Shown piece by piece: positions 36,398-45,559 of a stretch of DNA of 64,000 bases. This DNA is from Bremerella volcania (lineage in GTDB: Bacteria; Planctomycetota; Planctomycetia; Pirellulales; Pirellulaceae), in the NCBI RefSeq assembly GCF_007748115.1, contig NZ_CP036289.1:5704001-5768000 (forward strand), written 5' to 3'. Under the pieces are notes generated by a model that worked only from the letters and a program-made list of their open reading frames with translations, made no database searches and was not told where the DNA came from. The first letter of the stretch is position 1, and each line of letters starts with the position of its first letter. Both the position numbers and the translations under genes were made by a program.

Positions 36398-36418
36398 TTC
36401 CTCGCTCCGCGAGAGGAA
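36398..36418 (+). terminator. hairpin after the glycosyltransferase gene
   Basis: TTCCTCGC and GCGAG-A-GGAA form an 8-bp stem with one bulge and a three-base loop, 20 bases after the stop; an A-rich stretch follows rather than a U-tract. Confidence 0.35.
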
Positions 36419-36513
36419 CAATAAAAAGAGATGAAGCCTCGCGCGGTTGCGACCCCCACTTGAGTCGTCGCGATAATTCACCTCGTCTACAGCCTCAGCA
36501 AGGTAGGTTCGCC

Positions 36514-37818
36514 ATGAACGCCCCAACGAATGTCGATCTATTCTCGGGCGCAATCGCTCGTCTCGACAAAGCGTTTCAATATGCCGACATCGATGCCGAA
36601 GCGCTCGAACGTCTGAAACACCCCAAGCAGATCCTGCAGGTCTCGGTGCCTGTTCGCATGGACGATGGTTCTCTGAAAATCTTCACCGGCTATCGCGTAC
36701 GCCACGATGACACCCGGGGACCAACCAAAGGTGGCCTGCGGTACTCACCAAACGTCGATATCTCGGAAGTCAAAGCACTCGCGTTTTGGATGACCTTCAA
36801 GTGCGCCGTGATGAACATCCCCTACGGCGGTGCGAAAGGGGGCATCTGTGTGAACCCGAAAGAGCTTTCGCGACTGGAACTCGAGCGGCTCTCGCGCGGT
36901 TTCATCGAACAGATCGCCGACTTCATCGGCCCCGAGACCGACATCCCCGCCCCAGACATGTACACCAACGCCATGATCATGGGCTGGATGATGGACGAGT
37001 ATTCGAAGATCCATCGTCGCCATACGCCAGGCGTGATCACCGGCAAACCGATTCCCCTCGGCGGCAGCCAAGGACGCGAAGAGGCCACCGGACGCGGTGC
37101 TTACTACTGCATCAAGGAACTCGAAAAGAAACGTGACTGGGTCCCCAAGAAGACACGCGTGGCAGTACAAGGTTTCGGTAACGCCGGTCAAAGCATCGCG
37201 CGGCTGCTGCATGCCGATGGTTATCAAATAGTCGCCGTCAGCGATTCGCGCGGCGGGATCTACAAGCCGGAAGGGTTCGATATCCCCAGCTTGATTCAGA
37301 TCAAAAACGAATCACGGCGTCTGCAGGCCGTATACTGCACCGGTTCGGTTTGCGAAGCGGTCCCGTCGAAGTCGATCACCAACGAACAGCTCTTGGAACT
37401 GGACGTCGACGTTCTCATTCCCGCTGCGTTGGAAGACGTGATTACGGTTTCCAACGCCAATCAGATCAAAGCTCCGGTCATCGTTGAAGTGGCCAACGGC
37501 CCCACCACCGGCGAGGCAGACGAGATCCTCAACGAGCGTGGGAAGTTAGTCGTGCCGGACATCCTGGCCAATGCCGGGGGTGTGACGGTCAGCTACTTTG
37601 AATGGGTGCAGAACCAACAAGGGTTCTACTGGAGCCTGGAAGAGGTGCAGCAACGGCTGCATGCGATGATGACCCAGGAGTTCAACCACGTGTACGACTG
37701 GATGATCGAAAAAAGGATCGACATGCGCACGGCGGCCTACGCGGTGGCGCTCTCGCGAATCGGCGCAGCGATCGCTTCGCTAGGAACCGCCCAGTATTTC
37801 TCCGACAACGATTCGTAA
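36514..37818 (+). CDS. gdhA: glutamate/leucine dehydrogenase family protein
   Basis: A 434-residue dehydrogenase. The substrate pocket has GPTKGGLRYSP and the catalytic-lysine segment PYGGAKGGI (about 102-110), and the cofactor fold has VQGFGNAGQS (about 217-226). The PAPDMYTNAMIMGWMMDEY block supplies the catalytic Asp. It interconverts glutamate and 2-oxoglutarate with ammonium, linking carbon and nitrogen metabolism in the cytoplasm. The start has AGGTAGG about 10 bases upstream. NAD versus NADP preference is not decided. A terminator follows. Confidence 0.94.
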   Translation: MNAPTNVDLFSGAIARLDKAFQYADIDAEALERLKHPKQILQVSVPVRMDDGSLKIFTGYRVRHDDTRGPTKGGLRYSPNVDISEVKALAFWMTFKCAVMNIPYGGAKGGICVNPKELSRLELERLSRGFIEQIADFIGPETDIPAPDMYTNAMIMGWMMDEYSKIHRRHTPGVITGKPIPLGGSQGREEATGRGAYYCIKELEKKRDWVPKKTRVAVQGFGNAGQSIARLLHADGYQIVAVSDSRGGIYKPEGFDIPSLIQIKNESRRLQAVYCTGSVCEAVPSKSITNEQLLELDVDVLIPAALEDVITVSNANQIKAPVIVEVANGPTTGEADEILNERGKLVVPDILANAGGVTVSYFEWVQNQQGFYWSLEEVQQRLHAMMTQEFNHVYDWMIEKRIDMRTAAYAVALSRIGAAIASLGTAQYFSDNDS

Positions 37819-37865
37819 AATTGTACATTTAGCAGGTTGGCGGGAAATCCTTCGTCGTTCAGAAT

Positions 37866-37891
37866 AGAGGCACCCCTGGTTTGCCTCTTTT
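37866..37891 (+). terminator. intrinsic terminator of gdhA
   Basis: AGAGGC (37866-37871) and GCCTCT (37883-37888) form a perfect 6-bp stem with an 11-base loop, ending in TTTT (37888-37891), about 50 bases past the stop. Confidence 0.65.
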
Positions 37892-37918
37892 GTCTTTGAA
37901 CGTCCGGAAGGATTTTCC

Positions 37919-39697
37919 ATGTCTCTGCTTCGCTTGGTCGCCGTCGCGATGGTCACACTTGCCGCGATTCCCACTTCCCTGATCGCCCAAGACAGTACGG
38001 CCGCAGCCCAACTGCACCAACTGTTTGAAGAGGATTGGCAGTGGCGGCTGAACCATTTCCCCACGCTCGGCACGTCGATTGGTGATCCGCGAGGCAACGA
38101 CAAGTGGACCGATCTCTCTCAAGCCGCCATCGACCAGCGAAAAAAGCATCCGCATGAACTTCTCGAAAAGCTCCAGGCGATCGATGCCAGTCAGCTCACC
38201 GGCCAGGACTTGTTGTCGTACGAGTTGTTCGACTACAACGTCCGCCGACAGATCGAAGGGCAGAAGTATCCCACCGAGTTATTGGCGATCGACCAGCTTG
38301 GGGGCCCGCAGTTCGACCTGGCATTCACGGCCGAGCAGATGCCGTTCAAGACGGTGAAGGACTACGAAAACTACATCGCGCGGCTCAACAGCTATCCCGA
38401 GTTTCTTCAGCGAAACACCGACCTATTGCGTAAAGGAATCGAAACTCGGTGGGTACAACCGCCTGGCCCGCTGCGTAGCATCCCCAAGCAGATCAGCGGT
38501 CAGGTATTGGCCGATGCGACCGACAGCCCGCTGTACAAGCCATTCCAGGACTTCCCCGATTCGATTTCCCAGGAAGAGCAAGATCGACTGGCCAAGCTGG
38601 GCAAGTCGGCCATCGCCGATCGCGTCTTTCCCGCCATGCTGAAGCTGAAGTCGTTCATCGAAGACGAATACTTGCCCAATGGCGCCGAAATCATCGGTGC
38701 GGCCGCGCTGCCCGATGGCCGCGATTACTACGCATACAAGTGCCGCTACTCGACGACGACCGATCTGACGCCGCAAGAGATCCACGAGATCGGCATGAGC
38801 GAGGTGAAGCGGATTCGCGGCGAGATGGAGAAAGTGATTCGCGAGTCTGGCTTCGAGGGAAGCTTCGACGAGTTTATCCACTTCCTAAAGACCGATCCGC
38901 AGTTCTATTACACCGAGGCCGACGACCTGCTGATTGGGTATCGCGACATTGCCAAGCGGGTCGATGCCGAACTGCCAAAGCTATTCGTCGAACTGCCGCG
39001 GCTTCCTTACGGCGTGCGGGCATTCCCCGATTACGAAGCCCCCAATCAGACCTCGGCCCGGTACTATCCTGGCTCGTCGGAAGCCGCCCGGGCAGGGTTC
39101 TTCATGGCCAACACCTACGCGCTGGATAGCCGTCCCAAGTACGAGATGGAGGCCCTCACGCTGCACGAGGCGTGTCCTGGTCATCATCTGCAGATTGCCC
39201 GAGCCCAAGAGCTGACCGACCTTCCCCGCTTCCGCCGCGAGGGGCACTACACGGCGTACGTCGAAGGGTGGGCCTTGTACGCCGAGTCGCTGGGCGAAGA
39301 GATGGGCTTCTATCAAACCCCCTACGACAAGTTCGGCCAGCTGACTTTCGAGATGTGGCGGGCCTGCCGGCTGGTGGTCGATACCGGCATGCACAACATG
39401 GGCTGGAGCCGCGCCCAAGCCATTAAGTTCTTCAAGGAAAACAGCGGCAAGAGTGACCTGGAAGTCGCCGTCGAAATCGACCGGTACATCGTCTGGCCTG
39501 GCCAGGCGTTGGCCTACAAAATCGGCGAACTGAAGATCAAAGAGCTGCGCGCCAAAGCCGAGCAGCAATTGGGAGATGACTTTGATCTTCGCCAGTTCCA
39601 CAACACCGTCCTGGATAATGGTGCGATTCCGCTGCCTGTGCTCGAACGCCTGATCGATCGCTGGATCGCCGAGCAAAAAACGGCAAAAGCAAGTTAA
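37919..39697 (+). CDS. secreted DUF885-family protein (putative metallopeptidase)
   Basis: A 592-residue protein with a signal peptide (about 1-24, cleavage near IAQ-DS) and the DUF885 signatures: HEACPGHHLQ (about 416-425), the putative zinc site resembling HExxxGHH, and EGHYTAYVEGWALYAESLG. Members are predicted M3-like or carboxypeptidase-type peptidases, with few characterised. The ATG follows GGAAGG. It is upstream of the lipid operon with a 65-base gap, and the relation is unclear. Confidence 0.85.
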   Translation: MSLLRLVAVAMVTLAAIPTSLIAQDSTAAAQLHQLFEEDWQWRLNHFPTLGTSIGDPRGNDKWTDLSQAAIDQRKKHPHELLEKLQAIDASQLTGQDLLSYELFDYNVRRQIEGQKYPTELLAIDQLGGPQFDLAFTAEQMPFKTVKDYENYIARLNSYPEFLQRNTDLLRKGIETRWVQPPGPLRSIPKQISGQVLADATDSPLYKPFQDFPDSISQEEQDRLAKLGKSAIADRVFPAMLKLKSFIEDEYLPNGAEIIGAAALPDGRDYYAYKCRYSTTTDLTPQEIHEIGMSEVKRIRGEMEKVIRESGFEGSFDEFIHFLKTDPQFYYTEADDLLIGYRDIAKRVDAELPKLFVELPRLPYGVRAFPDYEAPNQTSARYYPGSSEAARAGFFMANTYALDSRPKYEMEALTLHEACPGHHLQIARAQELTDLPRFRREGHYTAYVEGWALYAESLGEEMGFYQTPYDKFGQLTFEMWRACRLVVDTGMHNMGWSRAQAIKFFKENSGKSDLEVAVEIDRYIVWPGQALAYKIGELKIKELRAKAEQQLGDDFDLRQFHNTVLDNGAIPLPVLERLIDRWIAEQKTAKAS

Positions 39698-39762
39698 GTC
39701 CGAAAAACTGCTGCGGTTTAAGCAACTACCGCAATGTTCAACCCTTATCCTCAGCATTTTTC

Positions 39763-40590
39763 ATGGACTTGGTCAACCTACTTCTGATCAACGCAGGCGT
39801 CGTCGCAGGGTGCATGGTTTGCCTGTGGCTGCTTAGTCTCTGGCTGAAGGACGCCAGTATCGTCGACCTCTTCTGGGGCTTCGGTTTCGTGGTGATTTCG
39901 TGGGTGTCTCTGTTGAACGCCGCCGCTCCGACGACCGCTGCCTGGGTGACGACCATCCTGGTGACTATCTGGGGCTGTCGGCTCGCCGGATACTTGAGCT
40001 GGCGGAACATCGGCCACGGCGAGGATTCTCGCTATACCGAAATGCGCAAAAAGCCAGGACGCAACTTCGCCCTGTTCAGTCTTGTGGTGATCTTCGGGCT
40101 ACAAGGGACGATCATGTGGATCGTCTCGCTCCCCTTGCAGGTTATACCGACCCTCGATGCCAGCTTCTCGACGCTCACGCCGTTTGGCCTGATGCTGTGG
40201 CTGGTCGGCCTCAGTTTCGAGAGCATCGGCGACTACCAACTTGCACGCTTCAAAGGAAATCCTCAAAACCGCGGTAAGGTATTGGATCAAGGGCTCTGGC
40301 ACTACACACGGCATCCGAACTACTTCGGCGACTTCCTCGTCTGGTGTGGCTATTACGTGCTGGCCATCTCGTTCGATGCGTCGGCGTGGTGGACGATCAT
40401 CGGCCCGGCCCTGATGACCTTCTGCCTGCTCTGGTTCTCAGGCGTCGCCCATCTCGAGAAGCGCATTCAAACACGGCGGCCGGAGTACGCCGATTACATC
40501 CGCCGAACGAGCAGCTTCTTCCCCTGGCCGCCGGCTCCGAAAGAAGATTCGGCCAGCGTCACGACTCATTCCCACTCACCCACCTCATAG
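39763..40590 (+). CDS. DUF1295 family membrane protein (steroid 5-alpha-reductase-like)
   Basis: A 275-residue protein with six to seven hydrophobic helices and the DUF1295 C-terminal signature: GLWHYTRHPNYFGDFLVWCGYYV and EKRIQTRRPEYADYIRRTSSFFP. The fold is shared with ICMT and steroid 5-alpha-reductases, which act on lipids in the membrane using NADPH or SAM. It starts the operon with the FAD enzyme, DUF1365 and CFA-synthase-like genes, each separated by 10 bases or overlapping. Confidence 0.9.
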   Translation: MDLVNLLLINAGVVAGCMVCLWLLSLWLKDASIVDLFWGFGFVVISWVSLLNAAAPTTAAWVTTILVTIWGCRLAGYLSWRNIGHGEDSRYTEMRKKPGRNFALFSLVVIFGLQGTIMWIVSLPLQVIPTLDASFSTLTPFGLMLWLVGLSFESIGDYQLARFKGNPQNRGKVLDQGLWHYTRHPNYFGDFLVWCGYYVLAISFDASAWWTIIGPALMTFCLLWFSGVAHLEKRIQTRRPEYADYIRRTSSFFPWPPAPKEDSASVTTHSHSPTS

Positions 40591-40600
40591 AAAGCTCGTC

Positions 40601-41941
40601 ATGAATCGTCAACGGATCGCGGTGATTGGGGGCGGGATCAGTGGCAACCTGGTGGCCCGCCTGCTGCATAACGATCATGATGTCACACTATTCGAGGCCG
40701 CCAGCTATCCAGGCGGGCACAGTAACACGGTCACTTGCCAACTCGACGGCGAAACTTACGACGTCGACACCGGGTTCATGGTCTTCAATGACCGAACCTA
40801 TCCTAATTTCTGTCGCCTGCTGGATATGCTGGGGGTCGAAGCACAAGACAGCGACATGAGCTTCAGCGTTCGCTGCGAAAAGACCGGGCTGGAATATCAA
40901 GGAAGCAGCCTCCGAGGCCTATTTCCCAGCTGGCGTAACATGACCTCCCTTCGCTATTGGAATATGTTGCGGGACATCTTGCGGTTTAACCGCCTGGGGA
41001 CCGAAGCCGTCCGGCAGGCAACCATCGGCGAGGGAGAAACGGTCGGGCAGTTCCTCAAGCGCTGCCGCGTTGGGGACATGTTCCTGGAGAAATACCTCGT
41101 ACCAATGGCCGCCGCGATCTGGTCAGCCGATCCGCAGCAGATCCTTGGCTTCCCGGCCCAGTTCTTCCTGGGCTTCTGCGACAACCACGGCCTGATGGCA
41201 ATCACCAACCGGCCGCAATGGAAGACGATCGTCGGCGGATCAAAGCAGTATGTGCGAAAGCTGATCGAACCCCTGGGGGACCGCGTTCGCTTGAACTCGC
41301 CAGTGAAACGTGTTCTGCGAAACGATGAGCAAGTCACGGTGATCACGAGAGACGATCAGGCCGAAACGTTCGATCAGGTCGTCTTCGCCACGCATGCCGA
41401 TCAAACGCTGAAGATGCTCGACCAGCCCACGCCACTGGAGCAAGAAATCCTCGGCCACTTCCCCTATCAGCCCAACGATGCGGTCCTGCATACCGACACG
41501 CGGCTCTTGCCCAAGCACCGTCATGCGTGGGCCAGTTGGAACTATTTGCTGCCCGATGGCCATCAGACGACCGCCAGCGTGACCTATGACCTTTCTCGCC
41601 TGCAGAGGGTCGCCTCTCCTACGCCAATCCTGTTGAGCCTGAACATTACCGACCGCATCGATCCGACGAAGATCTTACAGCAGATGCAGTACGACCACCC
41701 GGCGTTCAATCGCCACTCGTATGCCACCCAGAAGCGTCTGCCGGAACTGCAGGGGCAGCGGCAGACGTACTTCTGTGGTGGCTGGTGTGGCTATGGGTTT
41801 CACGAGGATGGGGTGAAGAGTGCCTTGGCCGTTGCCGCTTACTTTGGAAAGAACTTGGACGCATGCACAGTTGCCTGTACGAAGGAACGGTCTCCCACAC
41901 ACGCCATGGCCCCGTCAAGCATCAGTTTGACTACCGCCTGA
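40601..41941 (+). CDS. FAD-dependent amine-oxidase-like oxidoreductase
   Basis: A 446-residue flavoprotein: dinucleotide motif IAVIGGGISG (about 6-15), FEAASYPGGHSNTV, DVDTGFMVFNDRTYPNF and a C-terminal FCGGWCGYGFHEDGVKSA. This is the NAD(P)/FAD-binding family that repeatedly sits beside CFA-synthase and DUF1365 genes in proteobacteria and actinobacteria. It may oxidise or desaturate an acyl chain. The gene overlaps the next by 79 bases. Confidence 0.92.
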   Translation: MNRQRIAVIGGGISGNLVARLLHNDHDVTLFEAASYPGGHSNTVTCQLDGETYDVDTGFMVFNDRTYPNFCRLLDMLGVEAQDSDMSFSVRCEKTGLEYQGSSLRGLFPSWRNMTSLRYWNMLRDILRFNRLGTEAVRQATIGEGETVGQFLKRCRVGDMFLEKYLVPMAAAIWSADPQQILGFPAQFFLGFCDNHGLMAITNRPQWKTIVGGSKQYVRKLIEPLGDRVRLNSPVKRVLRNDEQVTVITRDDQAETFDQVVFATHADQTLKMLDQPTPLEQEILGHFPYQPNDAVLHTDTRLLPKHRHAWASWNYLLPDGHQTTASVTYDLSRLQRVASPTPILLSLNITDRIDPTKILQQMQYDHPAFNRHSYATQKRLPELQGQRQTYFCGGWCGYGFHEDGVKSALAVAAYFGKNLDACTVACTKERSPTHAMAPSSISLTTA

Positions 41942-42654
41942 CGATGGCCTACTTCGACCTGGCCGAAATCGACCAGGTCGTCGGTCCGGGCAAAGTGTTG
42001 TCCGACCATCGACGGGCTGCTATTTCGTTCCCGCGCGACGTTCACCTGCGCTCGCAGCGAGGCTCGCTCGAGCAGCGCGTTCGATCGCTCGTTTCGAAAG
42101 AATTAGGCGAGTGCCCCACAGGCCCAATCCACTTGCTGACGCAGCTCCGATACTTCGGGCACTATTTCAGCCCATTGAACCTCTTCTTTGTGTACCGTGC
42201 GCCGGACAGCGCCTTCCCGGCCATCATCCTGGCGGAAGTCAACAACATCCCCTGGGGCGAGCAACAAGTTTATGTGCTGAAGCCGACTTGGAGCGAAGCC
42301 GATCAGGCCTATGCCTACGAGCACCCCAAGCAGATGCACGTCTCGCCGTTCATGCCGATGAACCACACCTACCGCTGGTCGTTTCGCTCGGTAGGGCAGC
42401 AGCTGATTGTGGGGCTCGAGAACCATGAAGAGGGCCGCCCCGTTTTCCACGCGGGAATGTCTTTGGAAAAAAAACCGTTAGCACACCGCACCATTCAACG
42501 GTTCTTATGGCGTTTGCCTGCAATGAGCCTGAAAGTCGTTGCCGCAATCTACTATGAAGCTTGGAAACTTTGGTGGAAACGATGTCCCATATACCCTCAC
42601 CCGCAGAGTCAGCACGCAGCCCGCGCGGCTGTTCAAGTGACCGAACCGGCCTAG
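41863..42654 (+). CDS. DUF1365 family protein
   Basis: A 263-residue protein beginning MHSCLYEGTVSHTRHGPVKHQFDYRL, with LRYFGHYFSPLNLFFVY and KQMHVSPFMPMNHTYRW, the fixed signatures of DUF1365. The first ATG after the overlap (41863) gives the family-typical N-terminus. Biochemistry is not established; genetic data in Rhodobacter connect neighbours of this family to methylated or furan fatty acids. It overlaps both neighbours, so coupling is tight. Confidence 0.9.
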   Translation: MHSCLYEGTVSHTRHGPVKHQFDYRLTMAYFDLAEIDQVVGPGKVLSDHRRAAISFPRDVHLRSQRGSLEQRVRSLVSKELGECPTGPIHLLTQLRYFGHYFSPLNLFFVYRAPDSAFPAIILAEVNNIPWGEQQVYVLKPTWSEADQAYAYEHPKQMHVSPFMPMNHTYRWSFRSVGQQLIVGLENHEEGRPVFHAGMSLEKKPLAHRTIQRFLWRLPAMSLKVVAAIYYEAWKLWWKRCPIYPHPQSQHAARAAVQVTEPA

Positions 42655-43946
42655 CGGAACTTGCGATCGAACATCCCTCGTTGCGGCTGCGGAAGGCGCT
42701 TCCTCAAGTATCCGCAGGCCTCCACTGCTACGTGGCGCGGCAATGCCGCAAGATTCTGCATCGCACCCTCTCGAAGATCGAAGCAGGGCACGTCCTTATC
42801 ATCGATCCCCTCGGCCAGGTTCAATTCGGCCCCAGTCACGACGTCGAACTGCGAGCCGTCGTCCGCATCGATGACCTTCGCGTCTACCGGCACATGATGC
42901 TGGGGGGAACGCTCGCCGCGGCCGAAGCTTACCTGGAAGGGAAGTGGGTCTGCAGCGATCTGACCGCGCTACTGCGAATCATGGCTCGCAATCTCGATTC
43001 CTTGAAAGGGATCGAACGTCACACGTCGTTCTGGCTCGCCCCTTGGCGAGGTCTGCAGCAGTGGCGAACCCGAAACTCCAAGCAAGGAAGCCGGAAGAAC
43101 ATCGCCGCCCACTACGATCTGAGCAACGAGTTCTTTCAGCTCATGCTCGATCCCACCATGATGTATTCGTCCGGGATCTACGAGCATGAAGACGCGACGC
43201 TGGAAGAAGCCTCGCTCGCCAAGCTCGATCGCATCTGCCGCAAACTCGACCTGAAGCCAGGCAGCCGCGTGCTGGAGATCGGCACCGGCTGGGGTGGCTT
43301 CGCTGAGTATGCAGCCAGGAACTACGGCTGCCACGTCACGACCACTACCATTTCGCAGCAGCAGTTCAACTACGCGTGCCGGCGAATCGAAGACGCCGGT
43401 CTGCAGGATCAGGTCACGCTCCTCAAAAGAGACTACCGCGACCTTACCGGCACCTACGATCATGTCGTCAGCATCGAAATGATCGAAGCGGTCGGCCGGG
43501 ATTACCTCGACACCTACTTTGAAAAGTGCGGCTCGCTCCTGAAGCCCAACGGCACGATGGCCCTGCAGGTAATCACCATTCCGGACGAGCGGATCGAGAG
43601 CTATTCGCGCGGCATCGACTTCATTCAGCGATACATCTTCCCCGGCGGTTTTCTTCCTTCCTACCATTTGATGGCCCGCTCGATTGCCAGAACGACCGAC
43701 CTGCGGATCGTGCATGCGGAAGATTTCGGTAGCCACTATGCCCGCACGCTGGCTGCCTGGCGAGAGAACTTTCTAGAACACCTCCCACGCATTCGCGCCC
43801 TGGGCATGGACGATTACTTCCTGCGGATGTGGGAATACTACCTCGCCTACTGCGAAGCCGGCTTCCACGAACGCCAGATCGGCGTCAGCCAACTAGTCAT
43901 GGCCCGCCCCAAGTTCCGCGGAGAAGCAATCCTCGGCAAGTTCTAA
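42582..43946 (+). CDS. cyclopropane-fatty-acid-synthase-like SAM methyltransferase
   Basis: A 454-residue protein. The SAM motif VLEIGTGWGGFAEYAA lies at about residues 229-244. It has the family's HYDLSNEFFQLMLDPTMMYSSGIY, IEMIEAVGRDYLDTYF and IFPGGFLPS segments. It transfers a methyl or methylene group to a cis double bond in membrane-phospholipid acyl chains. The ATG at 42582 is favoured over an upstream TTG at 42561. It overlaps DUF1365 by 73 bases. Whether it makes a cyclopropane ring or a methyl branch cannot be read from sequence. Confidence 0.93.
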   Translation: MSHIPSPAESARSPRGCSSDRTGLAELAIEHPSLRLRKALPQVSAGLHCYVARQCRKILHRTLSKIEAGHVLIIDPLGQVQFGPSHDVELRAVVRIDDLRVYRHMMLGGTLAAAEAYLEGKWVCSDLTALLRIMARNLDSLKGIERHTSFWLAPWRGLQQWRTRNSKQGSRKNIAAHYDLSNEFFQLMLDPTMMYSSGIYEHEDATLEEASLAKLDRICRKLDLKPGSRVLEIGTGWGGFAEYAARNYGCHVTTTTISQQQFNYACRRIEDAGLQDQVTLLKRDYRDLTGTYDHVVSIEMIEAVGRDYLDTYFEKCGSLLKPNGTMALQVITIPDERIESYSRGIDFIQRYIFPGGFLPSYHLMARSIARTTDLRIVHAEDFGSHYARTLAAWRENFLEHLPRIRALGMDDYFLRMWEYYLAYCEAGFHERQIGVSQLVMARPKFRGEAILGKF

Positions 43947-43957
43947 TTTCCTGTCCC

Positions 43958-43976
43958 CTCTCCCTCGCAGGGAGAG
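43958..43976. repeat. short palindromic repeat, CTCTCCCT type (copy 1)
   Basis: CTCTCCCT-CGC-AGGGAGAG: perfect 8-bp arms with a 3-base loop, between converging genes. A longer relative is at 57165-57187. It resembles extragenic palindromes common in many genomes and may also act as a terminator. Confidence 0.65.
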
Positions 43977-43989
43977 AAGACAAGAGATG

Positions 43990-45528
43990 TTAGTCTACGA
44001 CCGTATGGATGTCTTCATCCGGCTGGATGCCCCGCAGTTGCCGCCAGAGCCACCGGATTTCGTGGCGGGCAAAGACGAAGTAGACAATCACGCCAACGAT
44101 GATTTCTTCGACCAGCGTTAATGCGTCCGGCAGGTAGTAGTCGAGCAAACCGGCAAAATAGACCACGGCTCCCATCAAGATCGAAGCCGCCAGCGCCGGC
44201 GTCAGTTGACCAAAGGTCTTTCGCACGTCGACGTCGGAACTCTTGAAACAGAACGCCAGGTAAGGTCCGCAGACGACAACCGTCGCCATCATGACCAGGC
44301 CCGCTAGATCGATCGTGAACAGTTCGGGATTATCTTTCCCGGCAAAGAAGTACGCTAAACCACAAGCCCCAGCCAGCGCGACCAGGTTGCCAAACGCTCC
44401 GACCGCCAGCAGATCGGCCCGGCCGGCGGCACTCATCAAGCTTCCCGAAATGTTGATCCAGCTTTGGGCGACGATCATCAACCCCATGATCGAGAGGATA
44501 TCACCGGCCTGAATCCAATCGTTTCCGCCCAGCACCGGCATCAATTCGTCCCCCACGATCAACATCCCGATCGAACAAGGAGCCAGCATGATGCCAACCA
44601 TGCGATAGAAAGAGGCCGTCAACGCGCTGAACGACTCGCGATTCCCCTTTGCCTGAGACAACGCCGGCAACATGGCTGACGTCACCGGCGACGTCAGCAG
44701 GTAGACTGGGCGAATCATCTGGTTGTAGGCCTGGGTGTAGTAGCCGATCCAACGGTGCCCTTCGGGGGTCGAACCAAACACGGCCCCCAGGATAATCTTG
44801 TCCAGGTTCTGTCCGACCGCGAAGAATATCCCGCTTAGCGTGTAGTATCCGCTGAAGTTGAGCAGCTGCTTCATTTCCGAAAGCGGGGCACACTTGCCTG
44901 GCCGCCATGGCTCGATCGCCCAAAATCCAATGTTCAGCACAACCAGTTCGCTGTACTGCTGAAGAACCAGAGCCCAGATGCCCCAGTCAGAGTACGCGGC
45001 GACAATCGCGACCACGCCGCTAATAATCAACGAAAGGACTCGCACGATCGTCAGTCGGCCGAAGTTCAGCTTCTTCTCGGCCAGCGATTTGTGCTGCGAG
45101 TAACTATTGTAAAGCAGGGCCGTTCCCGCCAGGGCCATTCCCACCGGCATCAACCGCTCGGCTTGGTACCACATCGCCAATAGAGGCGAGAGACCGATCA
45201 GGATGACGGTTAGCACGACACCGGTAATTACCTGGTACCAGAACAGCGTCGAGGCTTCTTCGTTGGTCAGCCCCTTCTTCTGCACGGTCGCAATGTCCAT
45301 CCCCAGCGATCCGAACGAACGGATCAACAGCATGATGGGCATGTACATCCCCAGCAGCCCGAACTCGGCCGGCGAGACCAGGCGATACAATTCGGCGATG
45401 ACGACCAGCGAGATGATCTGCCCGGCAATCTGACCGATCATGGTCAACCGCGTGGCCCGCTGTGTTTTGCGGATCAGATCGGGGTCGACAGGCGATGCCG
45501 CATTATGAGGCGGGGAGGCATCATTCAT
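43990..45528 (-). CDS. polysaccharide flippase (MOP/Wzx-like)
   Basis: A 512-residue membrane protein with about 12-14 hydrophobic helices and the MOP pattern. The N-terminal MIGQIAGQIISLVVIAELYRLVSPAEFGLLGMYM contains the typical SPAEFG-like turn, and there is a KKGLTNEEASTLFWYQ loop and a central FSGYYTLSGIFFAVGQNLDKIILG. It would flip lipid-linked sugars across the inner membrane. It precedes the GT2 gene in the opposite order of transcription direction (GT2 lies upstream with a 31-base gap), so the two probably form a small envelope-glycan unit. Confidence 0.92.
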   Translation of the reverse strand: MNDASPPHNAASPVDPDLIRKTQRATRLTMIGQIAGQIISLVVIAELYRLVSPAEFGLLGMYMPIMLLIRSFGSLGMDIATVQKKGLTNEEASTLFWYQVITGVVLTVILIGLSPLLAMWYQAERLMPVGMALAGTALLYNSYSQHKSLAEKKLNFGRLTIVRVLSLIISGVVAIVAAYSDWGIWALVLQQYSELVVLNIGFWAIEPWRPGKCAPLSEMKQLLNFSGYYTLSGIFFAVGQNLDKIILGAVFGSTPEGHRWIGYYTQAYNQMIRPVYLLTSPVTSAMLPALSQAKGNRESFSALTASFYRMVGIMLAPCSIGMLIVGDELMPVLGGNDWIQAGDILSIMGLMIVAQSWINISGSLMSAAGRADLLAVGAFGNLVALAGACGLAYFFAGKDNPELFTIDLAGLVMMATVVVCGPYLAFCFKSSDVDVRKTFGQLTPALAASILMGAVVYFAGLLDYYLPDALTLVEEIIVGVIVYFVFARHEIRWLWRQLRGIQPDEDIHTVVD

Positions 45529-45559
45529 AAAGCGAAGGAGAGCCGGTAGGTGGTGTCAG

